Assembly (NCBI GenBank): GCA_035939615.1
Contig: DASZFP010000069.1
Span: 1 to 23,931 of the forward strand
From: VBCK01 sp035939615
GTDB taxonomy: Bacteria > Pseudomonadota > Gammaproteobacteria > Burkholderiales > Burkholderiaceae_F
Direction: 5' to 3'
DNA length: 23,931 bases
Of the stretch, positions 1-7,846 are shown one piece after another (within the stretch, counting starts at the first letter, position 1; each line of letters begins with the position of its first letter). Under the pieces are notes generated by a model, which saw only the letters and a program-made list of their open reading frames with translations, did no database searches and was not told the DNA's origin. Made by a program: the position numbers and the translations under genes.

Positions 1-341
1 CCTTATATCACGCGTTAAGATTCTCGACCATGCATAGGTCGTGGGATCTCGGCGTCAATGCAATGTAAGCGCATGCCGACCGTGTCCCCATTCAAGTGCC
101 ATTTACATAGACCACCGTGAAATACCTCATGTGATATGCAATTCTCCTGAGTGATGTGTGACTCGCCTCGTCCGATATTCGAATCAACTTAGACGCTAAA
201 GCGCACTCAAACCCGACACCTCAAGGAAGATTTACTGTGCCGACGCACCCGCACGGTTGCTGCGTCGCGATCGTCGAGGGAACTTGAACGGCTGGACTCA
301 ACGTTCGGTTTGTGCTGCACGAGCGTTGCGCGCTGGTACTT
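1..341. other. Intergenic, lower-GC stretch with no supported gene
   Basis: No reading frame here has a convincing start, ribosome site and protein-like composition. The first 240 bases are visibly richer in A and T than the rest of the window. Small dyads can be seen: CGACC/GGTCG arms around a 7-base centre at 25-41, and the palindrome ATTCGAAT at 177-184. No tRNA-like cloverleaf, T-tract terminator or clear -35/-10 pair was recognised. It lies downstream of the GcvR-like gene, which is on the minus strand. Confidence 0.5.
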
Positions 342-887
342 CTACGTAGGCGCCGATCCTGCGCGTTCGCTGTCTTCGAGGATTAGGTCGACCATCAGGT
401 CGTTGGCGAGCGCTTCGAGCGCCTCGCGCAACTCAGACGTGCCCAATTGCGCCGGAACCAGCAGACGCGCAGAGGCGCGCACCAGGCTTTCACCGGACAT
501 CGAGCCGCTGACGAAGTCGGTGACGAGTTCCTCGATGCTGACGCCGCGGCTCGCCAGTGCATGCGAGATGTCGCGCACCACTCCGGGCCGATCCTGGCCG
601 ACGACCTCCAGCCGCATCTTGCGGCCGTGCGCCTCGCCGGCTCGATCGGTCCCGCGGGTGACGACGATCCGCAGCCCGTGCGCTTCGAGCTCCCGCAACG
701 CGACGAGCAAGGCTTCGACCTTGGCGGGTGCAACGTGTACGTGGACGATTCCGGCGAATTGGCCGGCCAGATTGGCCATCCGCGACTCGAGCCAGTTGCC
801 GCCGAAGGCGGCCACTTTGTCCGATATCAGGTTGACCAGGCCCGGACGATCCGGGCCGACGATCGTCAGGATCAGCGAGGCCGGCAT
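342..887 (-). CDS. GcvR-like double-ACT-domain regulatory protein
   Basis: This 181-residue protein is made of two ACT domains and has no DNA-binding or catalytic domain. The first ACT domain spans about residues 3-75 and opens with LTIVGPDRPGLV. The second spans about 90-165 and opens with LEVVGQDRPGVV. The repeated GxDRPG(L/V)V signature marks amino-acid-binding ACT folds of the glycine-cleavage repressor (GcvR) type. In E. coli, GcvR acts by binding the activator GcvA; here that role is only inferred. The frame stays open upstream to 1001, but the start at 887 is preferred because GGAGGA lies about 8 bases before it and the protein then begins directly at the ACT fold. No glycine-cleavage genes are nearby. 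It could equally be a generic ACT-domain protein. Confidence 0.85.
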   Translation of the reverse strand: MPASLILTIVGPDRPGLVNLISDKVAAFGGNWLESRMANLAGQFAGIVHVHVAPAKVEALLVALRELEAHGLRIVVTRGTDRAGEAHGRKMRLEVVGQDRPGVVRDISHALASRGVSIEELVTDFVSGSMSGESLVRASARLLVPAQLGTSELREALEALANDLMVDLILEDSERAGSAPT

Positions 888-1295
888 AAGCCATCCTCCG
901 TCGGTTTGCCGCGATCGTAACGACACCGGCCTTCGTCTGCCAGGCCCTGAATTGTCTGAACCTCCTCGCCGCGCCGGTTGAGAATGCACCGAGTTGATCA
1001 ACTTGACGATGAGCCCGGTTTTCGCGAGTCGAGGCTGTCGGTCGACCGAAGGGTGCAGCCGATTGAACTTTTTTCCAGCTGCCGGGAATTAACATCGGAT
1101 GCTGGGGTGGGTCGGCATCCGTCGCGACGACGGGTTCCTTTTCGCTCCGTCGGGTTTCGCCGCGCTGCACGATGGCGGCGCTCCCGCCCGGCGCCTTTAA
1201 GGGTGCCCTCGAAGGGAACTCGGAGTACGCTGTGAGTGCCTAAACGCGATAGATAGGACCTGAATCGATTCAACTCGCCCCGTCGGGAGACTGCT
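888..1295. other. Intergenic region between divergent genes
   Basis: This stretch separates the GcvR-like gene (leftward) from the Gly-rich exported protein gene (rightward), so it should carry both promoters. I found no convincing coding frame. Visible elements are a small hairpin CCGTCG-CGA-CGACGG at 1119-1133, a run of six T at about 1072-1077, and a perfect 10-base palindrome at 1262-1271. No good sigma-70 -35/-10 pair could be called by eye. Confidence 0.45.
1262..1271. promoter_or_regulatory. Perfect 10-base palindrome before the Gly-rich gene
   Basis: GAATCGATTC is a perfect palindrome ending 24 bases before the GTG start at 1296 and 13 bases before its GGGAG ribosome site. The position would suit an operator or a 5' UTR element. 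A chance palindrome is quite possible. Confidence 0.25.
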
Positions 1296-1796
1296 GTGAA
1301 GAGGTACTCGGCTGTATTCGGAACGATGCTCGCGGCCGTCTTGCTGGCGGTCGCGCCGCGGCCAGCCGCCGCGTACGGCGGAGGATCATCCGGCGGCGGA
1401 CACTCGGGTGGGGGTGGTGGACATGCCAGTTCGGGCGGACACGCTGGCTCGGGCTGGTCCGGGCACGGTGGCGGCTGGAGCGGCCACGGTGGAAGCTGGT
1501 CCGGCCGCGGCGGTGGCTGGCACCATCACGATCACGACGGTTGGTGGGGCGGCTGGGGCGTCGGATGGGGTTGGGGCTGGGGACCGTACTGGGGGGACCC
1601 CTGGGCGTGGGGATACGGCTACCCGTACTACGGGCCGTACTACGAGCCGGCCTATCCGATTTACGCCGATCCCCTGCCCTCGGCGCCACCGCCTCCGGCG
1701 TATTGGTACTACTGTCCGCCGGCCAAGGTGTACTACCCCTACGTGTCGCAGTGCCCGGTGCCCTGGGTGCGGGTGGCCCCCACCCCGCCGGGCTGA
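1296..1796 (+). CDS. Exported Gly/His/Trp/Tyr-rich low-complexity protein
   Basis: The 166-residue product starts with GTG, preceded by GGGAG 6 bases upstream. Residues 1-26 form a signal peptide (KR, hydrophobic core, cleavage near AAA-YGG). Residues about 27-85 are Gly/Ser/His repeats (GGGHSGGGGGHASSGGHAGSG and variants). Then come HHHDHDGWWGGWGVGWGWGWG and a Tyr/Pro-rich region. The C-terminus pairs two cysteines in a YYCPPAKVYYPYVSQCP context followed by a PTPPG end. From memory, this Y-Y-C ... YYPYV-x-x-C-P ending is common in small exported proteins of Burkholderiales; their function is not known. The His-rich stretch could bind metal, which is inference. It is not a recognised enzyme. 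It probably forms its own transcription unit, since DUF349 follows after 88 bases that contain a hairpin. Confidence 0.8.
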   Translation: MKRYSAVFGTMLAAVLLAVAPRPAAAYGGGSSGGGHSGGGGGHASSGGHAGSGWSGHGGGWSGHGGSWSGRGGGWHHHDHDGWWGGWGVGWGWGWGPYWGDPWAWGYGYPYYGPYYEPAYPIYADPLPSAPPPPAYWYYCPPAKVYYPYVSQCPVPWVRVAPTPPG

Positions 1797-1807
1797 AACC
1801 GGCTGAC

Positions 1808-1831
1808 GGGGACGCAAGTCCCCATTTGGGG
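1808..1831 (+). other. Hairpin with GCAA loop and an overlapping alternative hairpin
   Basis: GGGGAC-GCAA-GTCCCC (1808-1823) forms a 6-bp stem closed by a GNRA-type tetraloop, 12 bases after the stop of the Gly-rich gene. The 3' arm can pair instead with the following GGGG (CCCC-ATTT-GGGG, 1820-1831), so the two folds exclude each other. No T-tract follows, so it is a poor classical intrinsic terminator. A REP-like repeat is another possibility, but I see no second copy in the window. Confidence 0.4.
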
Positions 1832-1884
1832 GGCGCCGAAAAAAAGTACGATCTGCCCTCCCGTGTGCGGAAACCGCCGGTGCA

Positions 1885-4332
1885 ATGATCTGGTTCAATG
1901 AGCTTTTGCGTGGCCCGGCCGCCAAACCCCCGGAGCACCCGTCGGACCGACCGCCTGCCTCCGTAGCGCACCGCGCGGTCGATCCGGATGTGGCGCGCGC
2001 TGCGCTGGCCGGCGCCACCGACGAGGAGCAGCAGCGGCGGCACGCCGAGGCGCTTGGTTGCGCGCTCGCTGCACTGCAAAAAGCGCCGCTGCCGGAAGAC
2101 GGGCCCGCCGTGTGGTCGGCCGCCATATCGCACCTGGCCGACAAATCGGTCGCCCTGCAGTGGATCGAACGGCTCAGCGGAGACGGCTTTCTCGGCGAGG
2201 TCGCCGCCAACGGCCGTTTCGCAGAAGTGCGATTGGCCGCAGCCCAGCGGATCGAGGATCGCGCGGTGCTGCGGCAGCTGGCCCAGCTGAGCCGTGGCAA
2301 GGACAAGGGGGTGTTCCGGCGCTGCTCGGACGTTCTGAGGCAGGACCGGCAAGCGGCTGACCGGGCGCAGCGCACGGCGCAGCTGGAAGCGGACTTGCGT
2401 GAGCTGCTCGACCACGCGCCGCTGTCGGTCTCGTGTCTGCTGGATCTGCAGCGCGAGTTGCACGCGCTCGCCCACGGAAGCGAGGCCCCGCCGGCCCAAT
2501 GCAACCTGCTGCTGGAGCAGGCCGAAGCGCGATTAAGACAGGAGTCGGAGGCGCGGCGCGCGCTGCAGGCTTGCCGCGCCGAGGCGGCCGAGTTACTGGC
2601 CCACTGCACCGCGGCTGAGGCGCCGACGCTTGCCGCCGACCAGCTCGACGCCTGGCGTGAACGGCTGTCGGGCCTGGCGCAGGTCCATGCGGGCCTTCCG
2701 CAATGGCTGGCCAGCAAGGCCTCTTACCAGGCGCTGGAGTCATCGCTGCGCCAGGCGGAGTCGCGCCTGGCAGCACTCGGATCGGAGCGGGAGCGGGAGC
2801 AGGAGCGGGCCGCTGCGCAGGAGCGGGCCGCTGCGCCGGAGCTGCTGGCGCCGGTGGTCGAGACGGCCCCCAAGCCACAAACGGCCGCCAAGCCGCAGGC
2901 CGATCTGGCGGCGGTGCGCGCCCAGCTGGAGCGTTTGGAGCAGGCGCTCGAGCAGGGACATGTGGCTGAAGCCGACACGGCCGCCAAGCAGATCAAAGCG
3001 CTTGGCGCCTTGCACGGCCCGCTGGCGGCGCGGCTGCAGCGCGCCCAGGCGCGGCTGGCCGAATTGAGCGACTGGGCAAAATGGGGCGCGCAGAAAAAGC
3101 GCGAGTACTTGATCGCCGCCGCGCAAGACCTGCTCACGGGCAGCTACGACATAGAGCACCTTACCCGGGCCGTGCCCGCGCTGCGCGAGGAATGGAAGCG
3201 GCTCAATGGTCAGCCCACGCAGGCCGAGTGGGGACGCTTCGATGCCGCGCTAGAGAAGGCCTACCGGCCGGTGGCCGCGCATCGCGCCGAAGAGGCGGCA
3301 CGACGATCGAAGGCGCGCGCGGACAAGGAGGCGCTGTGCGCAGAGTGGGAGGCGGCCGCGGCGGCGATCGACTGGGAGCGCGTCGACCATACGGCAGTCG
3401 AAGTGCAGCGCCAGCAGTTCCAGGACCGCTGGCGCGGCGCGCCGTTCGCGGGGTTTCGGGATGAACGCGCCTTGCGCAAACGCTTCGAAAAGACGCTCGG
3501 CGAAGTCGCCCAGCGTCTGGCGGCGGCGCGCACAGCGGAGATCGGCCGGCGCGAGCAACTGATCGCCACAGTGGAGGCGCTGCGCGAGGCGCCCGACCTG
3601 CGCGGCGCCATCAGCGAGGCCCGCACGCTGCAGCAGCGATGGCGCGACGAGGCCGGCCCGCTGCGGCTGACCCGCTTCGAGGAACAGAAACTGTGGCAAC
3701 GCTTCCGCAAGGCCTGCGACGCCGTGTTCGCGCGCCGCGATGCCGAGCGCGCCGAGCAGGTGGCGCAACGGGAAAAACGAGCGCACACGCGCGCGGCGCT
3801 GCTGGATGGGTTGGCCGCCGCGTTGTCCGCAACGGATGCGGCCCAGATCAAGCGTGCGCTGGCGCAGTTCCGCACCGACTGGGATGCCAGCCGCACCGGC
3901 CGCGGCGAAGCAACCGACGCGCTGGACCAGCGGGCGCGCGCTTTGCAGCAGCAGGCGCAGCGCCGGATCGACGAGGTGCAGCGGCAGGCCTATCGCGAGC
4001 GCCTCGAACAGATGGCACAGCGGGCCGCCCCGGCCGACGGTGTAGACGCCGAAGCGCTCGCCGCTGGCCGCAAGGAGCGCGAAGAGCTGCTGATCGACCT
4101 GGAGATCGCGCTGGATCTGCCCACGCCCGAAGCCTTCGCGGCGGCGCGCCGGCGCCGTCAGCTCGAGCGCCTGCAGGTGCGCTTTCGCGGCGACCACCTG
4201 CAACCGCCGCGGGCGGAGGATCTGCTGGCCCGGCTGTACGCAGCCCCGGCGCAGGCAGATGTGGATATGGACGCCCGCGTCGCCGCCGTGGTGCGCAGGC
4301 TGGTCGAGCAAGGCGCGGCCGCCACCAAATGA
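1885..4332 (+). CDS. DUF349 domain-containing coiled-coil protein
   Basis: This 815-residue protein is rich in Ala, Arg, Glu and Gln and almost entirely helical. Residues about 1-130 form a HEAT-like helical region (ALQWIERLSGDGFLGEVA..., VRLAAAQRIEDRAVLRQLA). A long charged coiled coil follows (about 140-390). At least four DUF349-like units of about 65 residues then occur between about 400 and 715, with hallmarks such as LREEWKRLNG, WGRFDAALEKAY, LQQRWRDEAGP and LWQRFRKACDAVFARRD. The extreme C-terminus (LARLYAAPAQ ... VVRRLVEQGAA) resembles the usual end of these proteins. The domain's biochemical role is unknown. No signal peptide is seen, so it is probably cytoplasmic. The start at 1885 has only a weak ribosome site. 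Confidence 0.85.
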   Translation: MIWFNELLRGPAAKPPEHPSDRPPASVAHRAVDPDVARAALAGATDEEQQRRHAEALGCALAALQKAPLPEDGPAVWSAAISHLADKSVALQWIERLSGDGFLGEVAANGRFAEVRLAAAQRIEDRAVLRQLAQLSRGKDKGVFRRCSDVLRQDRQAADRAQRTAQLEADLRELLDHAPLSVSCLLDLQRELHALAHGSEAPPAQCNLLLEQAEARLRQESEARRALQACRAEAAELLAHCTAAEAPTLAADQLDAWRERLSGLAQVHAGLPQWLASKASYQALESSLRQAESRLAALGSEREREQERAAAQERAAAPELLAPVVETAPKPQTAAKPQADLAAVRAQLERLEQALEQGHVAEADTAAKQIKALGALHGPLAARLQRAQARLAELSDWAKWGAQKKREYLIAAAQDLLTGSYDIEHLTRAVPALREEWKRLNGQPTQAEWGRFDAALEKAYRPVAAHRAEEAARRSKARADKEALCAEWEAAAAAIDWERVDHTAVEVQRQQFQDRWRGAPFAGFRDERALRKRFEKTLGEVAQRLAAARTAEIGRREQLIATVEALREAPDLRGAISEARTLQQRWRDEAGPLRLTRFEEQKLWQRFRKACDAVFARRDAERAEQVAQREKRAHTRAALLDGLAAALSATDAAQIKRALAQFRTDWDASRTGRGEATDALDQRARALQQQAQRRIDEVQRQAYRERLEQMAQRAAPADGVDAEALAAGRKEREELLIDLEIALDLPTPEAFAAARRRRQLERLQVRFRGDHLQPPRAEDLLARLYAAPAQADVDMDARVAAVVRRLVEQGAAATK

Positions 4333-4366
4333 TGCACCCGCGATCTGCTGCCGGCGCAGGCGCGCG

Positions 4367-4678
4367 TTACACGCCGAGCAGCCGGTTCAGCAGGATCAAA
4401 AGGCTCGCGTCCTTGCTCTCTTCGTACATCCCGCCGACCAGGGCCGAGTCGTAAAGCTCGCGCAGCCGGTGCAGGCTGCCGTGCGCGCCCTCGCGCGGGG
4501 GCGCGCCCCCGGCCAGCAGATTGCGCAGCACCTGCGCCTCGCGCTTAAGGGCGGCCGCCATGTTCGGGTCGCGCTGCGCAAACCGGTCGGCCAGCCGCGT
4601 CACGGACGCTTCCACCTCGCGCATCGCCTCCAGGTCAAGTTCCGATTCGGCGCGCGGCTGCTCGGGGGTGCTGGCCAT
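4367..4678 (-). CDS. Small acidic helical protein of unknown function
   Basis: The 103-residue product is not recognised. The frame extends to 4693, but the start at 4678 (MASTPEQPRAESELDLEAM) is preferred because GGAAGG lies 6 bases before it. The protein is highly charged and predicted helical, with a heptad-like core (MREVEASVTRLADRFAQRDP, ALKREAQVLRNLLAG) and a LILLNRLLGV end. It has no signal peptide, membrane segment or cysteine. It converges with the DUF349 gene (34 bases between stops) and diverges from yaeQ (88 bases between starts). Confidence 0.65.
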   Translation of the reverse strand: MASTPEQPRAESELDLEAMREVEASVTRLADRFAQRDPNMAAALKREAQVLRNLLAGGAPPREGAHGSLHRLRELYDSALVGGMYEESKDASLLILLNRLLGV

Positions 4679-4766
4679 CGGTTTCCTTCCCACTGCCTGA
4701 GTCCCTGCAGTCCAAGTGTACCGGCTGACGGGCCCGGCTTCGGCCGCACTGCGGCATCATGCGACC

Positions 4767-5309
4767 ATGGCCCTGGGCGCAACGGTTTACACCTTCGACA
4801 TCGACCTGGCCGATGCCGATCGCCACGTCTACGAGCGCCTGAACCTGCGGGTCGCCTGCCACCCCTCGGAAGCGCCGGACTTCCTGGCAACGCGCGTGCT
4901 GGCGTACTGCCGGGAGCACGCGCCAGGAATCGGTTTTTCGCCGGGGCTGTCGACCCCGGACGAGCCGGCCATTCACGTGCGCGACGCCACCGGAGCGCTG
5001 TTGGCCTGGGTCGACATCGGCGTGCCCGACGCGGCCCGGGTGCATCGGGCCAGCAAGGCAGCCCCGCGCGTGGCCGTCTACACGCACAAGCCCGCCGAGC
5101 AGCTGCGCAAGGCCCTGGCCGGCGAACCCATTCACCGCTCCGAAGCGCTGACGCTGATCGAGGTCGACCGCGGGCTGCTCGCCGAATGGACCGCCCTTCT
5201 GCAGCGGCGCATGAAACTCGCGGTGTCGTTCAGCGGTGGCGAGGTCTATCTCGCCTTCGGCGAGCGCACCCTCACGGGAGCGCTCAGGCCGATTGCGCTC
5301 ACGCCTTGA
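4767..5309 (+). CDS. yaeQ: YaeQ family protein
   Basis: The 180-residue protein matches the YaeQ family, whose E. coli member is about the same length. Family hallmarks are the N-terminal MALGATVYTFDIDLADADRH, the LRVACHPSEAPDFLATRVLAY segment, the acidic GLSTPDEPAIHVRD motif, and WVDIGVPDAARVHRASKAA. These include the acidic and arginine/lysine positions of its PD-(D/E)XK-nuclease-like fold. Its physiological role is not settled: it was once reported to suppress loss of RfaH, and no enzymatic activity is firmly established. The start is set at 4767 because YaeQ proteins begin MALKAT/MALGAT; the open frame begins 17 codons earlier. Its last 11 bases overlap the convergent receiver gene. Confidence 0.92.
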   Translation: MALGATVYTFDIDLADADRHVYERLNLRVACHPSEAPDFLATRVLAYCREHAPGIGFSPGLSTPDEPAIHVRDATGALLAWVDIGVPDAARVHRASKAAPRVAVYTHKPAEQLRKALAGEPIHRSEALTLIEVDRGLLAEWTALLQRRMKLAVSFSGGEVYLAFGERTLTGALRPIALTP

Positions 5310-5676
5310 TCAGGTCGGCCACCACGCGCAGCAGCTCGTCGCGCTTGAAAGGCTTCACCAGCGTTCGCCGGGCTCCGAGCGCGATAGCGGCCCGCGCGTC
5401 CATCCCGTGCCCCGAGTCGAAAAGACCCGAGATCGCGATGATCGGGACGTCGGGACATCGCCATTTCAACTGGGCGATTACGAGAGCGCCATCAATTCCG
5501 GGCATCTGGATGTCCGTCACCACCAGCGCCGGTGTCGCGACCTTCGCCGCCGCCAGCCCGGCGCCGCCGTCCGCAGCCGTCCGCACGCAGTAACCGGCCC
5601 CCTCCAACCAGTCCGACAGGGCTTCGCGCATGATCGCGTCGTCTTCAATGACGAGGATGTCAGTAGTCGTTGCCAT
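5299..5676 (-). CDS. Stand-alone response-regulator receiver protein
   Basis: The 125-residue protein is one complete CheY-like receiver domain and nothing else. The acidic pocket is at E11-D12-D13 (VIEDDAIMREAL), the phospho-acceptor aspartate is D55 (VVTDIQMPGIDG), the conserved Ser is S83 (IIAIS) and the lysine is K108 (LVKPF). All key residues are present, so it should be phosphorylatable. There is no output domain and no histidine kinase in the window, so its partner lies elsewhere. The ribosome site is weak. The gene runs tail-to-tail into yaeQ with an 11-base overlap. The 215 bases between its start and the end of the LysR gene hold no supported gene. Confidence 0.9.
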   Translation of the reverse strand: MATTTDILVIEDDAIMREALSDWLEGAGYCVRTAADGGAGLAAAKVATPALVVTDIQMPGIDGALVIAQLKWRCPDVPIIAISGLFDSGHGMDARAAIALGARRTLVKPFKRDELLRVVADLIKA

Positions 5677-5891
5677 ATTCGATCCGTCGCGGCGCCAGAG
5701 GCGCGCACTGCGCCCGCGCGCCGCCCCGCTTGCGGCGACCGCTCCGCACCTGCATTTGACGCGGCGCGGATTGCGGGTGGGTTTACGGCAGCGTCCGATG
5801 AGTCACACCTGCAACCGAACAAGGGTGAACCTTTCGCCCGGAGCGGCACACTGACCTGGAGTTCGGCCGTTTCGTCGCGCTTACGGCGCGG

Positions 5892-6812
5892 TCAAAGCGG
5901 TCGCTGCGGCTTTGGTCCGATGGCCGCCATCACGAAGTCGATGAAGGCACGCACCTTCGCGGCAGGCAAGTGCCGCGAGGGATACAGCGCATACAGGGGC
6001 AGTCGCTCGTCGGGCCAATCCGGGAACAGGTCGACGAGCTGGCCGCGATCAAGTTGCTCCTGTATCCCCAGCGCCTTGATCTGAGCCACGCCGACGCCGG
6101 CGAGGCACGTGCCGAGGATCGTGCCGACCTCGGTCAGCATGAGTCGCCCGGAAGTGGGCACCTTGAGCAGTTTTCGGCCGCGCTGGAACTCCCATGCATA
6201 GGGCTGCCCGGTCACCGGGTTGCGCACCTGGATGCACACGTGGTTCACCAGCTCCGCCGGTCTGGCAGGTCGCCCATGTCGTTTCAGATAGTCGGGCGTC
6301 GCCACCGTGACCATGCGGGTGTCGATCAGCTTGCGCGCGACCAGCGATGACGACGGCGGCTCGCCGAAGCGAACCGCGATGTCGAATCCTTCGGCGACGA
6401 GGTCGCCCAGTTGATCGCGCGCGATCAGTTCGAGCGACAGCTCCGGGTAAAGATCCAGGAACCGGCGGATATGGGGAGAGAGCAACAGGCGGGAAGTAAA
6501 CGCGTCCGTGTTGACGCGCAAACGGCCCCGCACGGAGCCGGATGAACCGGCCGCCACCGTCACGGCATCTTCGATTCCGAGCACCAACGGGTTGATGTTG
6601 GTGTAGAGGAGCCGACCTTCGTCCGTGAGATTCAAGGAGCGCGTGGTTCGGTCCAGCAGCCGCACGCCGATGCGCCCTTCGAGGCGCGCGACCGCGCGAC
6701 TGACTCCCGAAGGCGTCAGGCCGAGGGCTTCGGCAGCCCTGGCGAAGCTGCCCGCTTCGACGACCGCCGCCAGCACGCCGACATTGGAAAGAAGTCGTCC
6801 GTTCAGGGCCAT
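5892..6812 (-). CDS. LysR-family transcriptional regulator
   Basis: The 306-residue protein has the standard LysR layout. An N-terminal winged helix-turn-helix spans residues about 8-65 (FARAAEALGLTPSGVSRAVARLEGRIGVRLLDRTTRSLNLTDEG). It is followed by a linker helix and a two-lobed substrate-binding domain from about 92 to 298 (VRGRLRVNTDAFTSRLLLSP, LSLELIARDQLGDLVAEGFDIAVRFGEPP). The length is normal for the family. It is divergent from the NmrA-type gene, with 110 bases between the two starts. That arrangement usually means the regulator controls its neighbour and itself from the shared intergenic region. The inducer cannot be told from sequence. No clear ribosome site precedes the ATG. Confidence 0.93.
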   Translation of the reverse strand: MALNGRLLSNVGVLAAVVEAGSFARAAEALGLTPSGVSRAVARLEGRIGVRLLDRTTRSLNLTDEGRLLYTNINPLVLGIEDAVTVAAGSSGSVRGRLRVNTDAFTSRLLLSPHIRRFLDLYPELSLELIARDQLGDLVAEGFDIAVRFGEPPSSSLVARKLIDTRMVTVATPDYLKRHGRPARPAELVNHVCIQVRNPVTGQPYAWEFQRGRKLLKVPTSGRLMLTEVGTILGTCLAGVGVAQIKALGIQEQLDRGQLVDLFPDWPDERLPLYALYPSRHLPAAKVRAFIDFVMAAIGPKPQRPL

Positions 6813-6922
6813 GGTGGATCAGTGATTTGATGTCATGAATGATATGCCACCAGGTCGCTTTACTCAACAGCCCGCCCTTTCTACCATTCGTTCCATTCCA
6901 TTCCAATTGAGGCATGTTTGTC
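6813..6922. promoter_or_regulatory. Divergent LysR/NmrA promoter-operator region
   Basis: This AT-richer gap should hold the promoters of both genes and the LysR binding site. TGGTGG (6812-6817) and CCACCA (6847-6852) are inverted arms 35 bases apart. AT-rich sequence between them (GATTTGATGTCATGAATGAT) has partial dyad symmetry of the sort LysR proteins use. A (TTCCA)3 tract lies at 6891-6905, just before the ribosome site GAGG (6909-6912). The precise operator is not identified. Confidence 0.4.
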
Positions 6923-7780
6923 ATGTATGCCATTACCGGTATCACCGGCAAGGTCGGCGGCGGGGTCGCGCGCACCTTGCTGAGCGCGGGCCAGCCCGTG
7001 CGCGCGGTCGTCCGCAATGCGGACCGGGGCAGGTCCTGGTCCGATCTGGGCTGCGAGGTCGCGATGGCCGAAATGGAGGATGGCGAGGCGCTGACCCGTG
7101 CCTTCTCCGGCTGCAAGGGTGTTTTCGTACTCCCCCCTCCGATCTTCGATCCGCAACCCGGGTTCCCGGAGGCCAGGGCCGTCATCCGCGCCGTGCATCA
7201 AGCGCTCGCTGCGACCCGTCCCGCCAGGACCGTCTGTCTGTCGACCATCGGTGCGCAGGCCGTGGAGTCGAACCTGCTGAGCCAGCGCACGCTGATGGAA
7301 GAAACGCTCTCGACGCTGCCCCTGGCCGTCACGTTCCTGCGGCCTGCCTGGTTCATGGAAAACGTGAGCTGGGACATTGCCGAGGCCCGCGAGCAAGGCG
7401 TCCTGTCCTGTTTCCTGCAGCCCCTCGACAAGGCGCTCCCGATGGTCGCCACCGCCGACGTCGGCCGGGTCGCGGCCGATCTGCTGCTGCACGACTGGAC
7501 GGGCCGGCGCGTGGTGGAACTCGAGGGCCCGGAGTGGGTGAGTCAGAACATGATCGCAGCAGAGCTCTCCAGAGCGCTGCATCGTCCGGTTCGCGCGCAG
7601 GCCGTTCCCCGCGAGCGGTGGGGCGCGATCTTTCGCGCCCAGGGAATGCGTGATCCGATTCCGCGCATCCAGATGCTCGACGGATTCAACGAAGGTTGGA
7701 TCCGGTTCGAGGGGGGTGAGGCGTCCCGCGTCAAAGGCAAGGTGCAACTCGCGGCCGTCATCCGCGAGCTCGTGGGCTGA
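6923..7780 (+). CDS. NmrA-type NAD(P)-binding atypical SDR protein
   Basis: The 285-residue protein begins with a Rossmann dinucleotide-binding motif, MYAITGITGKVGG (TGxxGxxG), then PVRAVVRN, as in NmrA-like and QOR2-like atypical short-chain dehydrogenases. Other family features are CKGVFVLPPP, TVCLSTIGAQ, a substrate-side FLRPAWFMENV segment, and the VATADVGRVAADLL motif. No catalytic YxxxK is evident, as is common in NmrA-type proteins, so it may be a redox sensor or a quinone/NAD(P)H reductase. The start at 6923 is chosen over an in-frame ATG at 6914 because GAGG is 10 bases upstream of 6923 but only 1 base from 6914. It is divergent from the LysR gene, its likely regulator. Confidence 0.88.
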   Translation: MYAITGITGKVGGGVARTLLSAGQPVRAVVRNADRGRSWSDLGCEVAMAEMEDGEALTRAFSGCKGVFVLPPPIFDPQPGFPEARAVIRAVHQALAATRPARTVCLSTIGAQAVESNLLSQRTLMEETLSTLPLAVTFLRPAWFMENVSWDIAEAREQGVLSCFLQPLDKALPMVATADVGRVAADLLLHDWTGRRVVELEGPEWVSQNMIAAELSRALHRPVRAQAVPRERWGAIFRAQGMRDPIPRIQMLDGFNEGWIRFEGGEASRVKGKVQLAAVIRELVG

Positions 7781-7785
7781 GCTGC

Positions 7786-7818
7786 CCGGGGACGCCGTGC
7801 CCTATGCGGCATCCCCGG
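7786..7818. terminator. Possible bidirectional hairpin between convergent genes
   Basis: CCGGGGA (7786-7792) pairs perfectly with TCCCCGG (7812-7818), with partial inner pairing GCCG/CGGC. It sits 5 bases after the stop of the NmrA-type gene and 28 bases after the end of the catalase-like gene, which runs the other way. No T-tract follows on either strand, so intrinsic termination would be weak. Confidence 0.35.
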
Positions 7819-7846
7819 CGCCATAGCCGCACCGTCGCAGCTGCGT

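Noticed and set aside
1386..2717. Long minus-strand frames over the Gly-rich and DUF349 genes
   Set aside because: Composition is Ser/Arg/Ala-rich without domains, and both plus-strand genes have clear family features.
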